NCBI RefSeq assembly: GCF_014837235.1
Contig: NZ_JACYFT010000001.1
Coordinates: 413,688 to 477,687 of the forward strand
Length of the DNA: 64,000 nt
From: Limnohabitans radicicola
Lineage (GTDB): Bacteria > Pseudomonadota > Gammaproteobacteria > Burkholderiales > Burkholderiaceae_C
Direction: 5' to 3'
Made by a program: the position numbers and the translations under genes
Shown here: positions 37,229 to 44,517 of the stretch, one piece after another
Layout of the letters: every line of letters begins with the position of its first letter
Numbering within the stretch: the first letter of the stretch is position 1
Notes under the pieces: generated by a model
Databases searched by the model: none
Seen by the model: only the letters and a program-made list of their open reading frames with translations
What the model was told of the DNA's origin: nothing

Positions 37229-38506
37229 ATGCTCCGCTCCCTCTTCATCGACTTCAACAGCTACTTCGCCTCGGTCGAGCAGCAGCTCAACCCGGCCTTG
37301 CGTGGGCGGCCGGTGGGGGTCGTGCCGGTCATGGCCGATTCGTCGTGCTGCATTGCGGCAAGTTACGAGGCCAAGGCTTTTGGCGTGAAGACGGGCACGC
37401 GGGTGTCTGACGCCAAGCGGCTGTGCCCGGGCATTGCACTGATCCTGGCAGACCACGCCAAGTATGTGGAGGTGCACCAGCAGGCCGTGGCCGTGGTGGA
37501 CCGGCTGGCACAAGTGCGGCAGGTGGTGAGCATTGACGAGATGGAGTGCGAGTTGACGGGCCGCTGGCGTGAACGTGATCGCGCTGTGGCACTGGCCCGG
37601 CAGATCAAGGCGGCGCTGCTGGCCGAGGTGGGCGAGTGCATGCGCACCTCCATTGGCATTGCGCCCAACACGCTCTTGGGCAAGCTGGCCTCTGACATGC
37701 ACAAGCCCGATGGCTTGACGGTGATCGAGCTGCACGAGTTGCCCGAGCGGCTGTTTCACCTGAAGCTCTCGGCCCTGCAAGGCATTGGCCCGCGCATGCG
37801 TGAGCGGTTGTCGCGCTGCGGCATCGAGACGATGGAACAGCTTTATGCCGCGCCGCGTGATTTGCTGCACACGGCCTGGGGCGGCCTGGCGGGCTCTGAC
37901 ATGTACGACAGGCTGCGTGGCCAGTGGTACGGGCCGCGCACCACCACGTCGCGCTCGCTCGGGCATTCGCATGTGTTGCCGCCCGATTTGCGTCACCCCG
38001 AGGGGGCACGACAGGTGCTGCACCGCCTGACGCAGAAGGCCGCCATGCGGCTGCGCAAGCAGGGCTTTTACACCACGGCCATGCAGGTGTTTGTGCGCTG
38101 CGACCACCGCTGGCAGCGCGAGTCGGGCGGTGAGCGCTACGCTCATATGGGCGAGACGCAAGACACGGGCTTTTTGTTGCACACCCTGGACCAGCTGTGG
38201 TTCAGCGGCCTGCACCTGCTGCAAGGCCCCAAAGCGGTGGGCGTGCAGCTGTGCGGTCTGGTGCTGGCGAGTCAGCACACACCCGATTTGTTTGACGCGC
38301 TCGAAGACGCACAGGCGCCGTCTGCGCAGACGAAACAAAACCACGAAGCCCAACGCGACCGGGCACGCTTGATGTCGGCCATGGACGCGCTCAACCGCAC
38401 TTATGGCAAAAACGCGGTGTACTTTGCCAGCGCACACCATGCGCTGGATACCGCCCCCATGCGGATCGCGTTCAACCGCATCCCGGATCTGGAGACCGAA
38501 CGCTGA
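37229..38506 (+). CDS. SOS-regulated Y-family DNA polymerase (UmuC/DinB superfamily)
   Basis: This 425-residue translesion polymerase begins at ATG 37229 (MLRSLFIDFN). The palm motif LFIDFNSYFASVE supplies the first metal Asp and the steric-gate area. SIDEMECEL holds the second Asp-Glu, a variant of the usual SIDEAYLD. ALQGIGPRMRERL is the helix-hairpin-helix thumb region. The C-terminal little-finger part is divergent. Such genes are often misnamed ImpB/type VI proteins. It is not paired with umuD or imuA here. The LexA box upstream shows damage induction. Confidence 0.88.
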   Translation: MLRSLFIDFNSYFASVEQQLNPALRGRPVGVVPVMADSSCCIAASYEAKAFGVKTGTRVSDAKRLCPGIALILADHAKYVEVHQQAVAVVDRLAQVRQVVSIDEMECELTGRWRERDRAVALARQIKAALLAEVGECMRTSIGIAPNTLLGKLASDMHKPDGLTVIELHELPERLFHLKLSALQGIGPRMRERLSRCGIETMEQLYAAPRDLLHTAWGGLAGSDMYDRLRGQWYGPRTTTSRSLGHSHVLPPDLRHPEGARQVLHRLTQKAAMRLRKQGFYTTAMQVFVRCDHRWQRESGGERYAHMGETQDTGFLLHTLDQLWFSGLHLLQGPKAVGVQLCGLVLASQHTPDLFDALEDAQAPSAQTKQNHEAQRDRARLMSAMDALNRTYGKNAVYFASAHHALDTAPMRIAFNRIPDLETER

Positions 38507-38507
38507 C

Positions 38508-38580
38508 GTAGGAGCGGCGCCCTCGCCGCGATAGGGCCCTGGCAAACCGCAAGCATTCGCCGCGAGGGCGCGGCTCCCAC
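38508..38580. repeat. REP-like inverted doublet after the polymerase gene
   Basis: GTAGGAGCGGCGCCCTCGCC-type (starting 38508) and the near reverse complement ending at 38580 form a 24-bp inverted pair around a 25-base centre. Each arm is itself a small hairpin: GCGGCG-CCCT-CGCCGC and GCCGCG-AGGG-CGCGGC. This is the REP/BIME design known from Pseudomonas and Xanthomonas. No RAYT transposase gene is in the window. It lies between two converging genes and may help end both. Confidence 0.8.
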
Positions 38581-38602
38581 AGAATCCCAGTTGGCGAGAA
38601 AC

Positions 38603-39439
38603 TCAAGCCGTCACGATCCAGCCTTCGAGCGGGTCGCACGGTGGCAAGCCGTATTGCGGGTGCCCGGCTTCGTGCTGTTGCTGCGCCCAGGCAGCCTGCA
38701 GCAGGCACAGGGTGGCATCCAGTGCATCGCCGCTCGCATCATCGGCCAAGCAGCCCAGCAGCGCGTTGCTGGCCACCAGACGCAGGCCCAGACGGGTTTG
38801 ACCGCGCTCCAAAGCACTCAGCAGTTCACGCCGGGCCAGCAAGCGCTCAGGCGTTTGCTTGGCCTTGTCGTCGCTTTTGTAGCTGGTGTTGCCCAGCACC
38901 TCGCGTGCGAGCAGGCCGGGGTAGGCCTCCAACGCCACACGGCGCACATCGCCCGCACACAGGCCAGGCAGATGCACCCCCGCCTGGCGCAGCAAGGGCA
39001 CGCCTGCGTGCAGCATGTAGGCCACAGGCGGGTTGACCCATTTCATGGACGGACTGGAGCCTGCAGGTTGGTCGGCCGCGCGGTGGGCGAATTTGCCGCC
39101 CACCGGGCGGGCGTTGCAAAACGCCGCAAACTGCTCGCGAATCTGAGGACGCTCCAGGGCGCAGTAATGGTCCATGCAAGCGGCCCAGTCGGTAGGCCAG
39201 CCCAGGGTCTCCACCAGCTCACGCGGCAGGCCAAAGGGCAAATCAAAGCCGCCCACCCAGTCGGCAGGCTGCGCCAGCCACTCGCCAAACGCATTGAGCG
39301 TTTCAAAAGTCAGCAGGGCCTGCAGCTGCACCCTGCCCTGTCGGGCTTGGCCCAGCGCCAGCACGATGGGTTTGCGTTTGCTGGGGCTGCTAGAGAAGTC
39401 GCAGCCGATCAAGGAAGGAGACATTCCGAGGTGTTTCAT
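38603..39439 (-). CDS. DUF429 domain protein
   Basis: This protein is 278 residues from ATG 39439; a GTG at 39445 is possible. The DUF429 family has an RNase H-like fold. Here IGCDFSSSPSKRKP, FDLPFGLP and DALDATLC mark its conserved acidic positions. Activity is unproven in the family. The EamA stop precedes the ATG by 6 bases, so they are co-transcribed. Confidence 0.8.
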   Translation of the reverse strand: MKHLGMSPSLIGCDFSSSPSKRKPIVLALGQARQGRVQLQALLTFETLNAFGEWLAQPADWVGGFDLPFGLPRELVETLGWPTDWAACMDHYCALERPQIREQFAAFCNARPVGGKFAHRAADQPAGSSPSMKWVNPPVAYMLHAGVPLLRQAGVHLPGLCAGDVRRVALEAYPGLLAREVLGNTSYKSDDKAKQTPERLLARRELLSALERGQTRLGLRLVASNALLGCLADDASGDALDATLCLLQAAWAQQQHEAGHPQYGLPPCDPLEGWIVTA

Positions 39440-39445
39440 GGCCAC

Positions 39446-40327
39446 TCAGCCCATGCCCAAAGCCATGACGCCTGCGGCGATCAGCGCCGCGCCTGCGATG
39501 CGCGGGCCACGGTCTTTTTCGCCCAGCAGATGGCCGCCCAGCAAGGCCGCAAACAGCATGGACACTTCGCGCGCCGGAGCCACATGCGACAGCGGTGCCA
39601 CCTGCAGGGCATACAGCACCAGCACATACGACACAGGGCTGAAAATGCCCACAACCAGGGCATACCGCCGCTGCTGCTGCCACAGCGCCCACACGGTCGG
39701 GCGATCACGCAGCAAGGTGGGCAACAAGAAAACCAGACGCACCCAATTGCCAAAATAATCCACCAGAATGGGCGACATCAGCGCGACCTTGACGGCGTAG
39801 CCATCGACCACGGTGTAGCTGGCAATGAACAGGCCCGTGATACCGCCATAAAAAATACCGATGCGCACCCGCGCTTGCTGGTGCGGGTCGTGCGCGGCTT
39901 TCCACAGGCCAGGGCCACCCGCGATCAGGAAAACGCCCCCGACCACGCCCAGAATGCCCGCCAGGCCGAGCGCCGAAATCTGTTCCCCCAACAAGACAAT
40001 GGCCACCATGGACGAGAGCAGCGGCCCAGATCCCCGCGCCAGCGGATAGACCACCGTCAGGTCGGCTTGGCGGTAGCCACGCAACAGCACGATGAAATAG
40101 CCTATGTGCAGCAAGGCACTGGCCAGCACCAAAGCCCATTCCCGCACACCCCAGGCGGGCACTTGCTGCCAACCGACCCACAGCCCCACCGGCGCCCAAA
40201 ACACCATCAGCACCACCGAAGTGAAAGCGACAAAGCGCACATCGCCCCCTGCCTTTTTGGCAGCGATGTTCCAGCAGGCATGGATGAAACCGGCCAAAAC
40301 AACCAGGGCAAGCGCGCTCAGGGGCAT
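39446..40327 (-). CDS. EamA family (DMT superfamily) transporter
   Basis: This 293-residue inner-membrane protein has about ten hydrophobic segments arranged as two EamA repeats (about residues 5-140 and 155-290). It is similar in layout to RhaT/YdcZ-type exporters of metabolites or amino acids. The substrate is unknown. DUF429 follows immediately. Confidence 0.88.
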   Translation of the reverse strand: MPLSALALVVLAGFIHACWNIAAKKAGGDVRFVAFTSVVLMVFWAPVGLWVGWQQVPAWGVREWALVLASALLHIGYFIVLLRGYRQADLTVVYPLARGSGPLLSSMVAIVLLGEQISALGLAGILGVVGGVFLIAGGPGLWKAAHDPHQQARVRIGIFYGGITGLFIASYTVVDGYAVKVALMSPILVDYFGNWVRLVFLLPTLLRDRPTVWALWQQQRRYALVVGIFSPVSYVLVLYALQVAPLSHVAPAREVSMLFAALLGGHLLGEKDRGPRIAGAALIAAGVMALGMG

Positions 40328-40334
40328 GGACGTG

Positions 40335-40355
40335 AAAAAGCCCCTTGCGGGGCTT
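40335..40355 (-). terminator. Intrinsic terminator after folE-BLUF
   Basis: On the minus strand AAGCCCC and GGGGCTT pair around a GCAA loop and are followed by three more Ts. It lies just past the BLUF gene stop at 40371, ahead of the EamA gene. Confidence 0.85.
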
Positions 40356-40370
40356 GGGGGTGAGGGCTGT

Positions 40371-40793
40371 TTAAGCCCGACCGATGATGGAGGCGGTGGC
40401 CATCAGCTCTTCGAGCAGGGCCAGTGACACTTTGCCCGACACGTTGTAGGGATCGAGTTCGGCACGCTCGGAGTACTTGAGCAGGATGTTGGTGTTCACG
40501 CGTGAAGCGTCCACCTGGCCCATGGTCCAGCCACCAAAACGGCGCTCAGTGATTTCTTCGTAATGCAGCAAGACCACGTCCTTGTGGCGCGGGTCTTTCT
40601 GGATGTGGCCGTACAGATCGCTCACGGCGTTGCGCCCGCCTTCAATGGCTTGCAAAAAGATGCCCCCGCCGTAGCACAGGATGCCCGTGATCCCGCTGGT
40701 CGGGTTGAACTGGCGCGACTGGTTGAGGATGGATTCGATCGTTTCCGCACGTGTGTCCACAGCGCGGCTGGCGTAAAGCAGGCGTACCAACAT
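40371..40793 (-). CDS. BLUF-domain blue-light sensor protein
   Basis: This 140-residue protein starts at ATG 40793 (MLVRLLYASR). It is a BLUF domain that binds FAD and senses blue light. The key residues are present: Tyr7 (LLYAS), Asn30 (FNPTSG), Gln48 in IFLQAIEG, and Trp89/Met91 in GGWTMG. A short helical tail of about 40 residues has no output domain, so it would act by protein-protein contact. It begins 2 bases after the folE stop, a direct coupling that suggests light-linked control of folate or pterin synthesis. Confidence 0.92.
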   Translation of the reverse strand: MLVRLLYASRAVDTRAETIESILNQSRQFNPTSGITGILCYGGGIFLQAIEGGRNAVSDLYGHIQKDPRHKDVVLLHYEEITERRFGGWTMGQVDASRVNTNILLKYSERAELDPYNVSGKVSLALLEELMATASIIGRA

Positions 40794-40795
40794 GG

Positions 40796-41524
40796 TCAGT
40801 TCTTTCCAGGAATCAGTGACAGGAATTCTCGGCGCAGGTTCGGGTCCTTGAGGAAGGCACCGCGCATGACCGAGTTGATCATCTTGCTGTCCATGTCCTT
40901 GACGCCACGCCAACCCATGCAGTAATGGCTCGCCTCCATGACGATGGCCAGGCCGTCAGGCTGGGTCTTGCGCTGGATCAGGTCGGCCAGTTGCACCACG
41001 GCCTCTTCCTGGATCTGGGGTCGGCCCATGATCCATTCGGCCAGGCGAGCGTATTTGGACAAGCCGATCACATTAGTGTGCTCGTTGGGCAGCACGCCGA
41101 TCCAGATCTTGCCGATCACGGGACAAAAGTGGTGGCTGCAGGCACTGCGCACGGTGATGGGGCCGACGATCATCAACTCGTTGAGGTGCTCGGCGTTGGG
41201 AAATTCGGTGATCTCGGGGCCTTCCACATAGCGGCCCTTGAACACCTCCTTGAGGTACATCTTGGCCACGCGGCGGGCGGTGTCGCCCGTGTTGTGGTCG
41301 TTGACGGTGTCAATGACCAGGCTGTCGAGCACGCCCTCCATCTTGGTGGTGACTTCGTCCAGCAGCTTGTCCAGCTCGCCGGGCTCGATGAATTCGGCAA
41401 TGTTGTCGTTGGCGTGGAAGCGTTTGCGGGCCGCGTGGATGCGCTCGCGGATCTTGACGGAGACAGGAACGCCATCGTCTTCGGGTGTGGCAGCAGAAGC
41501 AGTCATGGCGTCTGGGGCTTTCAT
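40796..41524 (-). CDS. folE: GTP cyclohydrolase I
   Basis: FolE converts GTP to 7,8-dihydroneopterin triphosphate, the first step of tetrahydrofolate synthesis. It is 242 residues from ATG 41524; an ATG at 41530 adds two. Zinc and catalytic residues lie in SACSHHFCP and EASHYCMGWRG. The N-terminus is about 30 residues longer than in E. coli. nudB, the next pathway enzyme, is 2 kb away in the same direction. The BLUF gene follows directly. Confidence 0.95.
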   Translation of the reverse strand: MKAPDAMTASAATPEDDGVPVSVKIRERIHAARKRFHANDNIAEFIEPGELDKLLDEVTTKMEGVLDSLVIDTVNDHNTGDTARRVAKMYLKEVFKGRYVEGPEITEFPNAEHLNELMIVGPITVRSACSHHFCPVIGKIWIGVLPNEHTNVIGLSKYARLAEWIMGRPQIQEEAVVQLADLIQRKTQPDGLAIVMEASHYCMGWRGVKDMDSKMINSVMRGAFLKDPNLRREFLSLIPGKN

Positions 41525-41591
41525 TAACATCCAGCCATCGTACCAGCGAACGGCGCCCCGCCTGAAAGTGAGGTTTTACGGCTGCCGGGAT

Positions 41592-42821
41592 TCAGTAACG
41601 CAAGCCACTGATGAACAGCATCAGGCGCATCAGACCAAAGGCGATGCGGTCCCGCAGGCGCTGGTGCCAGGGGCGACTGAGGTAGGTCGCCGCATCAATC
41701 GGTGTACTTTGTTCTTCCATGGCCTGCACCAGGCGGCGGTGCAGCTGCACGGCAAAGGTGCGGTCGGCCACCACCACATTGGCCTCACGGGCCAGCAACA
41801 GGCTCAGCGGGTCCAGGTTCGAAGACCCCACCGTGGCCCAGGGGCGGTCGCTGTCCGGGTCAATCACCGCCACTTTGGCGTGCAAAAAACTGGCGGTGTA
41901 CTCGTGGATCTCGACCCCGGAGGCCAGCAACGCGCCATACACCGGGCGCACCGCGTGGTACTGCATGAAGTATTCGTAACGCCCCTGCAGCAGCAGCCGC
42001 ACCCGCACACCGCGCCGGGCGGCGTGGATCAGTGCCGCACGCACGCGCCGCCCCGGCAGAAAGTAGGCATTGGCGATCACGATCTCACGCCGCGCCATGC
42101 CAATGGCCTTGAGGTAAGCCCGCTCGATCTGGCTGCGGTGGCGCACATTGTCACGCAGCAGCAGGCCCGCCCGGGCCTTGATCTGGTCGGGCTCGGCTGT
42201 CCCGTCCTCGTGCGTCCAGGGCAGATGCAGGCCTGCCGCACGAAAGGAGCTGAAGGCCTCCGGGAAATTGTGCTGGCGCACATGGCGCACCGCCTGCAGT
42301 CGCCACCACAGCTGGGTCATCGTTTCCTGCACCTGCTGCACCAACGCACCTCGTGCCTGCACCGCAAAGTCCAGGCGGGGGTGAGACAAGGTGCCGTGAT
42401 GGGGGTCGTACCAGTCGTCCAGGATGTTGATGCCCCCGCAAAACGCCTGCTGACCGTCCACCACGCAGAGCTTACGGTGCAGACGACGCCAGCGGCTGGG
42501 GATCAACAACCCCAAGGCGCCCAGGGGTGAATACACGCGGCAGCTCACCCCGGCACGTTCAAAGCGCAAGGCCCACTCGGCAGGCAAACGCCCGGTGCCC
42601 ACGCCGTCGACCACCAGCCACACACGCACACCGCGCAGGGCAGCGCGCTCCAGCGCCTCGGCCACGGCAGCGGCGGCGCCATGGAAGTCAAAAATATAGG
42701 TTTCCAGCTGCACCTGCGAGCGGGCGCGGTCCACTGCCGTAATCACCGCCTGGAAATACGCCTCCCCCCCGTCGATCAAGCGGATCTGGTGCCCATCGCG
42801 CAAAGGTGCGGTGTGGCGCAT
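41592..42821 (-). CDS. clsB: Cardiolipin synthase B
   Basis: This 409-residue phospholipase-D family enzyme starts at ATG 42821 (MRHTAPLRDG). It makes cardiolipin from phosphatidylglycerol and a second phospholipid. Two HKD motifs are intact: HRKLCVVD in the first half and HAKVAVID in the second. There is no N-terminal membrane helix, as in ClsB/YbhO. It starts 2 bases after the EEP gene, which starts at the nudB stop. Confidence 0.93.
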   Translation of the reverse strand: MRHTAPLRDGHQIRLIDGGEAYFQAVITAVDRARSQVQLETYIFDFHGAAAAVAEALERAALRGVRVWLVVDGVGTGRLPAEWALRFERAGVSCRVYSPLGALGLLIPSRWRRLHRKLCVVDGQQAFCGGINILDDWYDPHHGTLSHPRLDFAVQARGALVQQVQETMTQLWWRLQAVRHVRQHNFPEAFSSFRAAGLHLPWTHEDGTAEPDQIKARAGLLLRDNVRHRSQIERAYLKAIGMARREIVIANAYFLPGRRVRAALIHAARRGVRVRLLLQGRYEYFMQYHAVRPVYGALLASGVEIHEYTASFLHAKVAVIDPDSDRPWATVGSSNLDPLSLLLAREANVVVADRTFAVQLHRRLVQAMEEQSTPIDAATYLSRPWHQRLRDRIAFGLMRLMLFISGLRY

Positions 42822-42823
42822 GC

Positions 42824-43570
42824 TCAGGCCTTCAAAGCGAACTCGGCCACCAGCGGCAAGTGGTCCGACATGCGCCGCCAGATACGCCCACTGGGCACCA
42901 TGGCCCCCAGGGGCTGCAGCCCGCGCACATACACATGGTCCAGCTGGTTCAGAGGCAAGCGTGAGGGGTACGTGGGCGTGGGCTGCTCCCGCCACTCCTG
43001 AAAGCCCGCCAAGCCCATGCGCTGGCCCAAGCCCGTGCCCCAGTCGTTGAAATCGCCGGCCACCAGCACAGGGGCATCGGCAGGGATTTCGCGTGCGATG
43101 TAGCGCAGCAGCTGCTCGGTCTGGCGCACGCGGCTGGCAGGCACCAGGCCCAAGTGCACCACCACCGCATGCACATCCCGGCCCATGAGATGGACCTGTG
43201 CATGCAACAGACCGCGCTGCTCAAAGCGGTGGTCCGACATGTCCTCGTGCTGGTGCGACAACACAGGCCAGCGCGAGAGCAAGGCGTTGCCGTGCTCGCC
43301 GTGCCGGGTGATGGCGTTGGTGCGGTAGACCGACTCGTAGCCCTCGGGCGCCAAAAATTCGGCCTGCGGCAACTCGGGCCAGTGGGCAAAGCGCCGCTGC
43401 TCGCGTCGATTCACAAAACGCACCTCTTGCAGGCACACTAGGTCCGCATCGAGCTGCTCCACCGCATGCCCAATGTTATGGATTTCAAGCCGCCGCACGG
43501 GCCCCAGGCCCTGCACCCCTTTATGGATGTTCCAGGTCACCACGCGCAAGATGTCGGGCGAGTGGCTCAT
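42824..43570 (-). CDS. Endonuclease/exonuclease/phosphatase (EEP) family protein
   Basis: This 248-residue DNase I-fold hydrolase has VTWNIHKG, CLQEVR, GDFNDW and the catalytic SDHLP. The substrate may be a phosphodiester in lipid or nucleic acid. In E. coli the equivalent gene ybhP sits beside ybhO (clsB), so a role in phospholipid remodelling is plausible. It overlaps nudB by four bases (ATGA). Confidence 0.9.
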   Translation of the reverse strand: MSHSPDILRVVTWNIHKGVQGLGPVRRLEIHNIGHAVEQLDADLVCLQEVRFVNRREQRRFAHWPELPQAEFLAPEGYESVYRTNAITRHGEHGNALLSRWPVLSHQHEDMSDHRFEQRGLLHAQVHLMGRDVHAVVVHLGLVPASRVRQTEQLLRYIAREIPADAPVLVAGDFNDWGTGLGQRMGLAGFQEWREQPTPTYPSRLPLNQLDHVYVRGLQPLGAMVPSGRIWRRMSDHLPLVAEFALKA

Positions 43571-44034
43571 GCGGGGCGACCTGCAAAACGGGGCAGCATC
43601 AGGATGGCCTCGGCATTAGACGCCGAAAAGCACACATCGGCCGCCGCGTGCCACGGCAGCCATTGCAGCTCGGTGTGTTCGGCCGGGTTGAGCTTGACCG
43701 GGGTGCCGTGCGGGACACGCAAACCAAACACGCGCTCGGTGTTGCGGCTCACCTCGGGCGCATAGCGCCAGCGCCAGGCCGGATAAATGTCGTAAATGTT
43801 TTCCAGCTGCCAGTCCTGCAGCAAGCACTGCGGGTGGCTGGCGTCGATGCCGGTTTCTTCAAGCACCTCGCGCCTGGCCGTCTCGTGCCAGTCTTCGGTC
43901 TCAAAGTCCTTGCTGCCCGTGACCGACTGCCAGGTGCCCGCATCGGTGCGTCGGATCAGAAGCACGTCGTGCGCCGGGGTATGGATCACCACGAGCACGG
44001 ATTGCGGGATTTTGTAGATGGGGGAAATCACCAT
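43567..44034 (-). CDS. nudB: Dihydroneopterin triphosphate diphosphatase
   Basis: This 155-residue Nudix hydrolase removes diphosphate from dihydroneopterin triphosphate, the step after FolE. The Nudix box begins GSKDFETEDW and runs to REVLEETGI, giving Gx5Ex7REUxEExGU. The clsB operon follows. In many Burkholderiales nudB directly follows aspS, but here 3.4 kb of other genes separate them. Confidence 0.92.
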   Translation of the reverse strand: MVISPIYKIPQSVLVVIHTPAHDVLLIRRTDAGTWQSVTGSKDFETEDWHETARREVLEETGIDASHPQCLLQDWQLENIYDIYPAWRWRYAPEVSRNTERVFGLRVPHGTPVKLNPAEHTELQWLPWHAAADVCFSASNAEAILMLPRFAGRPA

Positions 44035-44159
44035 GCCATTCTAGGCAAGCTGGGCTCAGCAGCCATTGCACCAGATCGACTTACGGTCAATGCGAGCCAA
44101 CACACTGAAGCGCCGACAGGCGCAGGCTAAGGTGCGTGCGACTGACTCAGGAGCACCTC

Positions 44160-44489
44160 ATGCACAAACACCCATGGTTCGGACTGATCCTCATGCTGAT
44201 GGCCAGCACCCACGCCTTGGCCAACCTCAAGCTGGTCGAGGAAAAGCAATGCCTGCAGTGCCATGCTGTGGACAAGCCCTCGATTGGCCCGTCATTCAAA
44301 CGCATCGCTTACCGATGGAGCGGCAACCCGAATGCTGAAAAAATGCTGCTCTCCACCATCCAGAACGGCACCCGTGAAGGCGGTGGGCAACACTGGAGTG
44401 AAACCACCTCGATGCCCAACGGGTGGGAACGCCCCGTGGTCAGCAATGCCGAGGCCAAAGCCATTTACCGCTGGATCATGGGGCTTTGA
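44160..44489 (+). CDS. Small monoheme cytochrome c
   Basis: This 109-residue periplasmic protein starts at ATG 44160 (MHKHPWFGLI). It has a signal peptide of about 23 residues and one heme-attachment CLQCH near residue 40. Met in TTSMPNGW is a probable axial ligand. It belongs to the class I (c551/c552-like) cytochromes and carries electrons to an unknown oxidase or dehydrogenase. It converges with the TonB receptor gene. Confidence 0.88.
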   Translation: MHKHPWFGLILMLMASTHALANLKLVEEKQCLQCHAVDKPSIGPSFKRIAYRWSGNPNAEKMLLSTIQNGTREGGGQHWSETTSMPNGWERPVVSNAEAKAIYRWIMGL

Positions 44490-44517
44490 TGGCACACCCG
44501 GCAGCCCCCGGTCCAGA

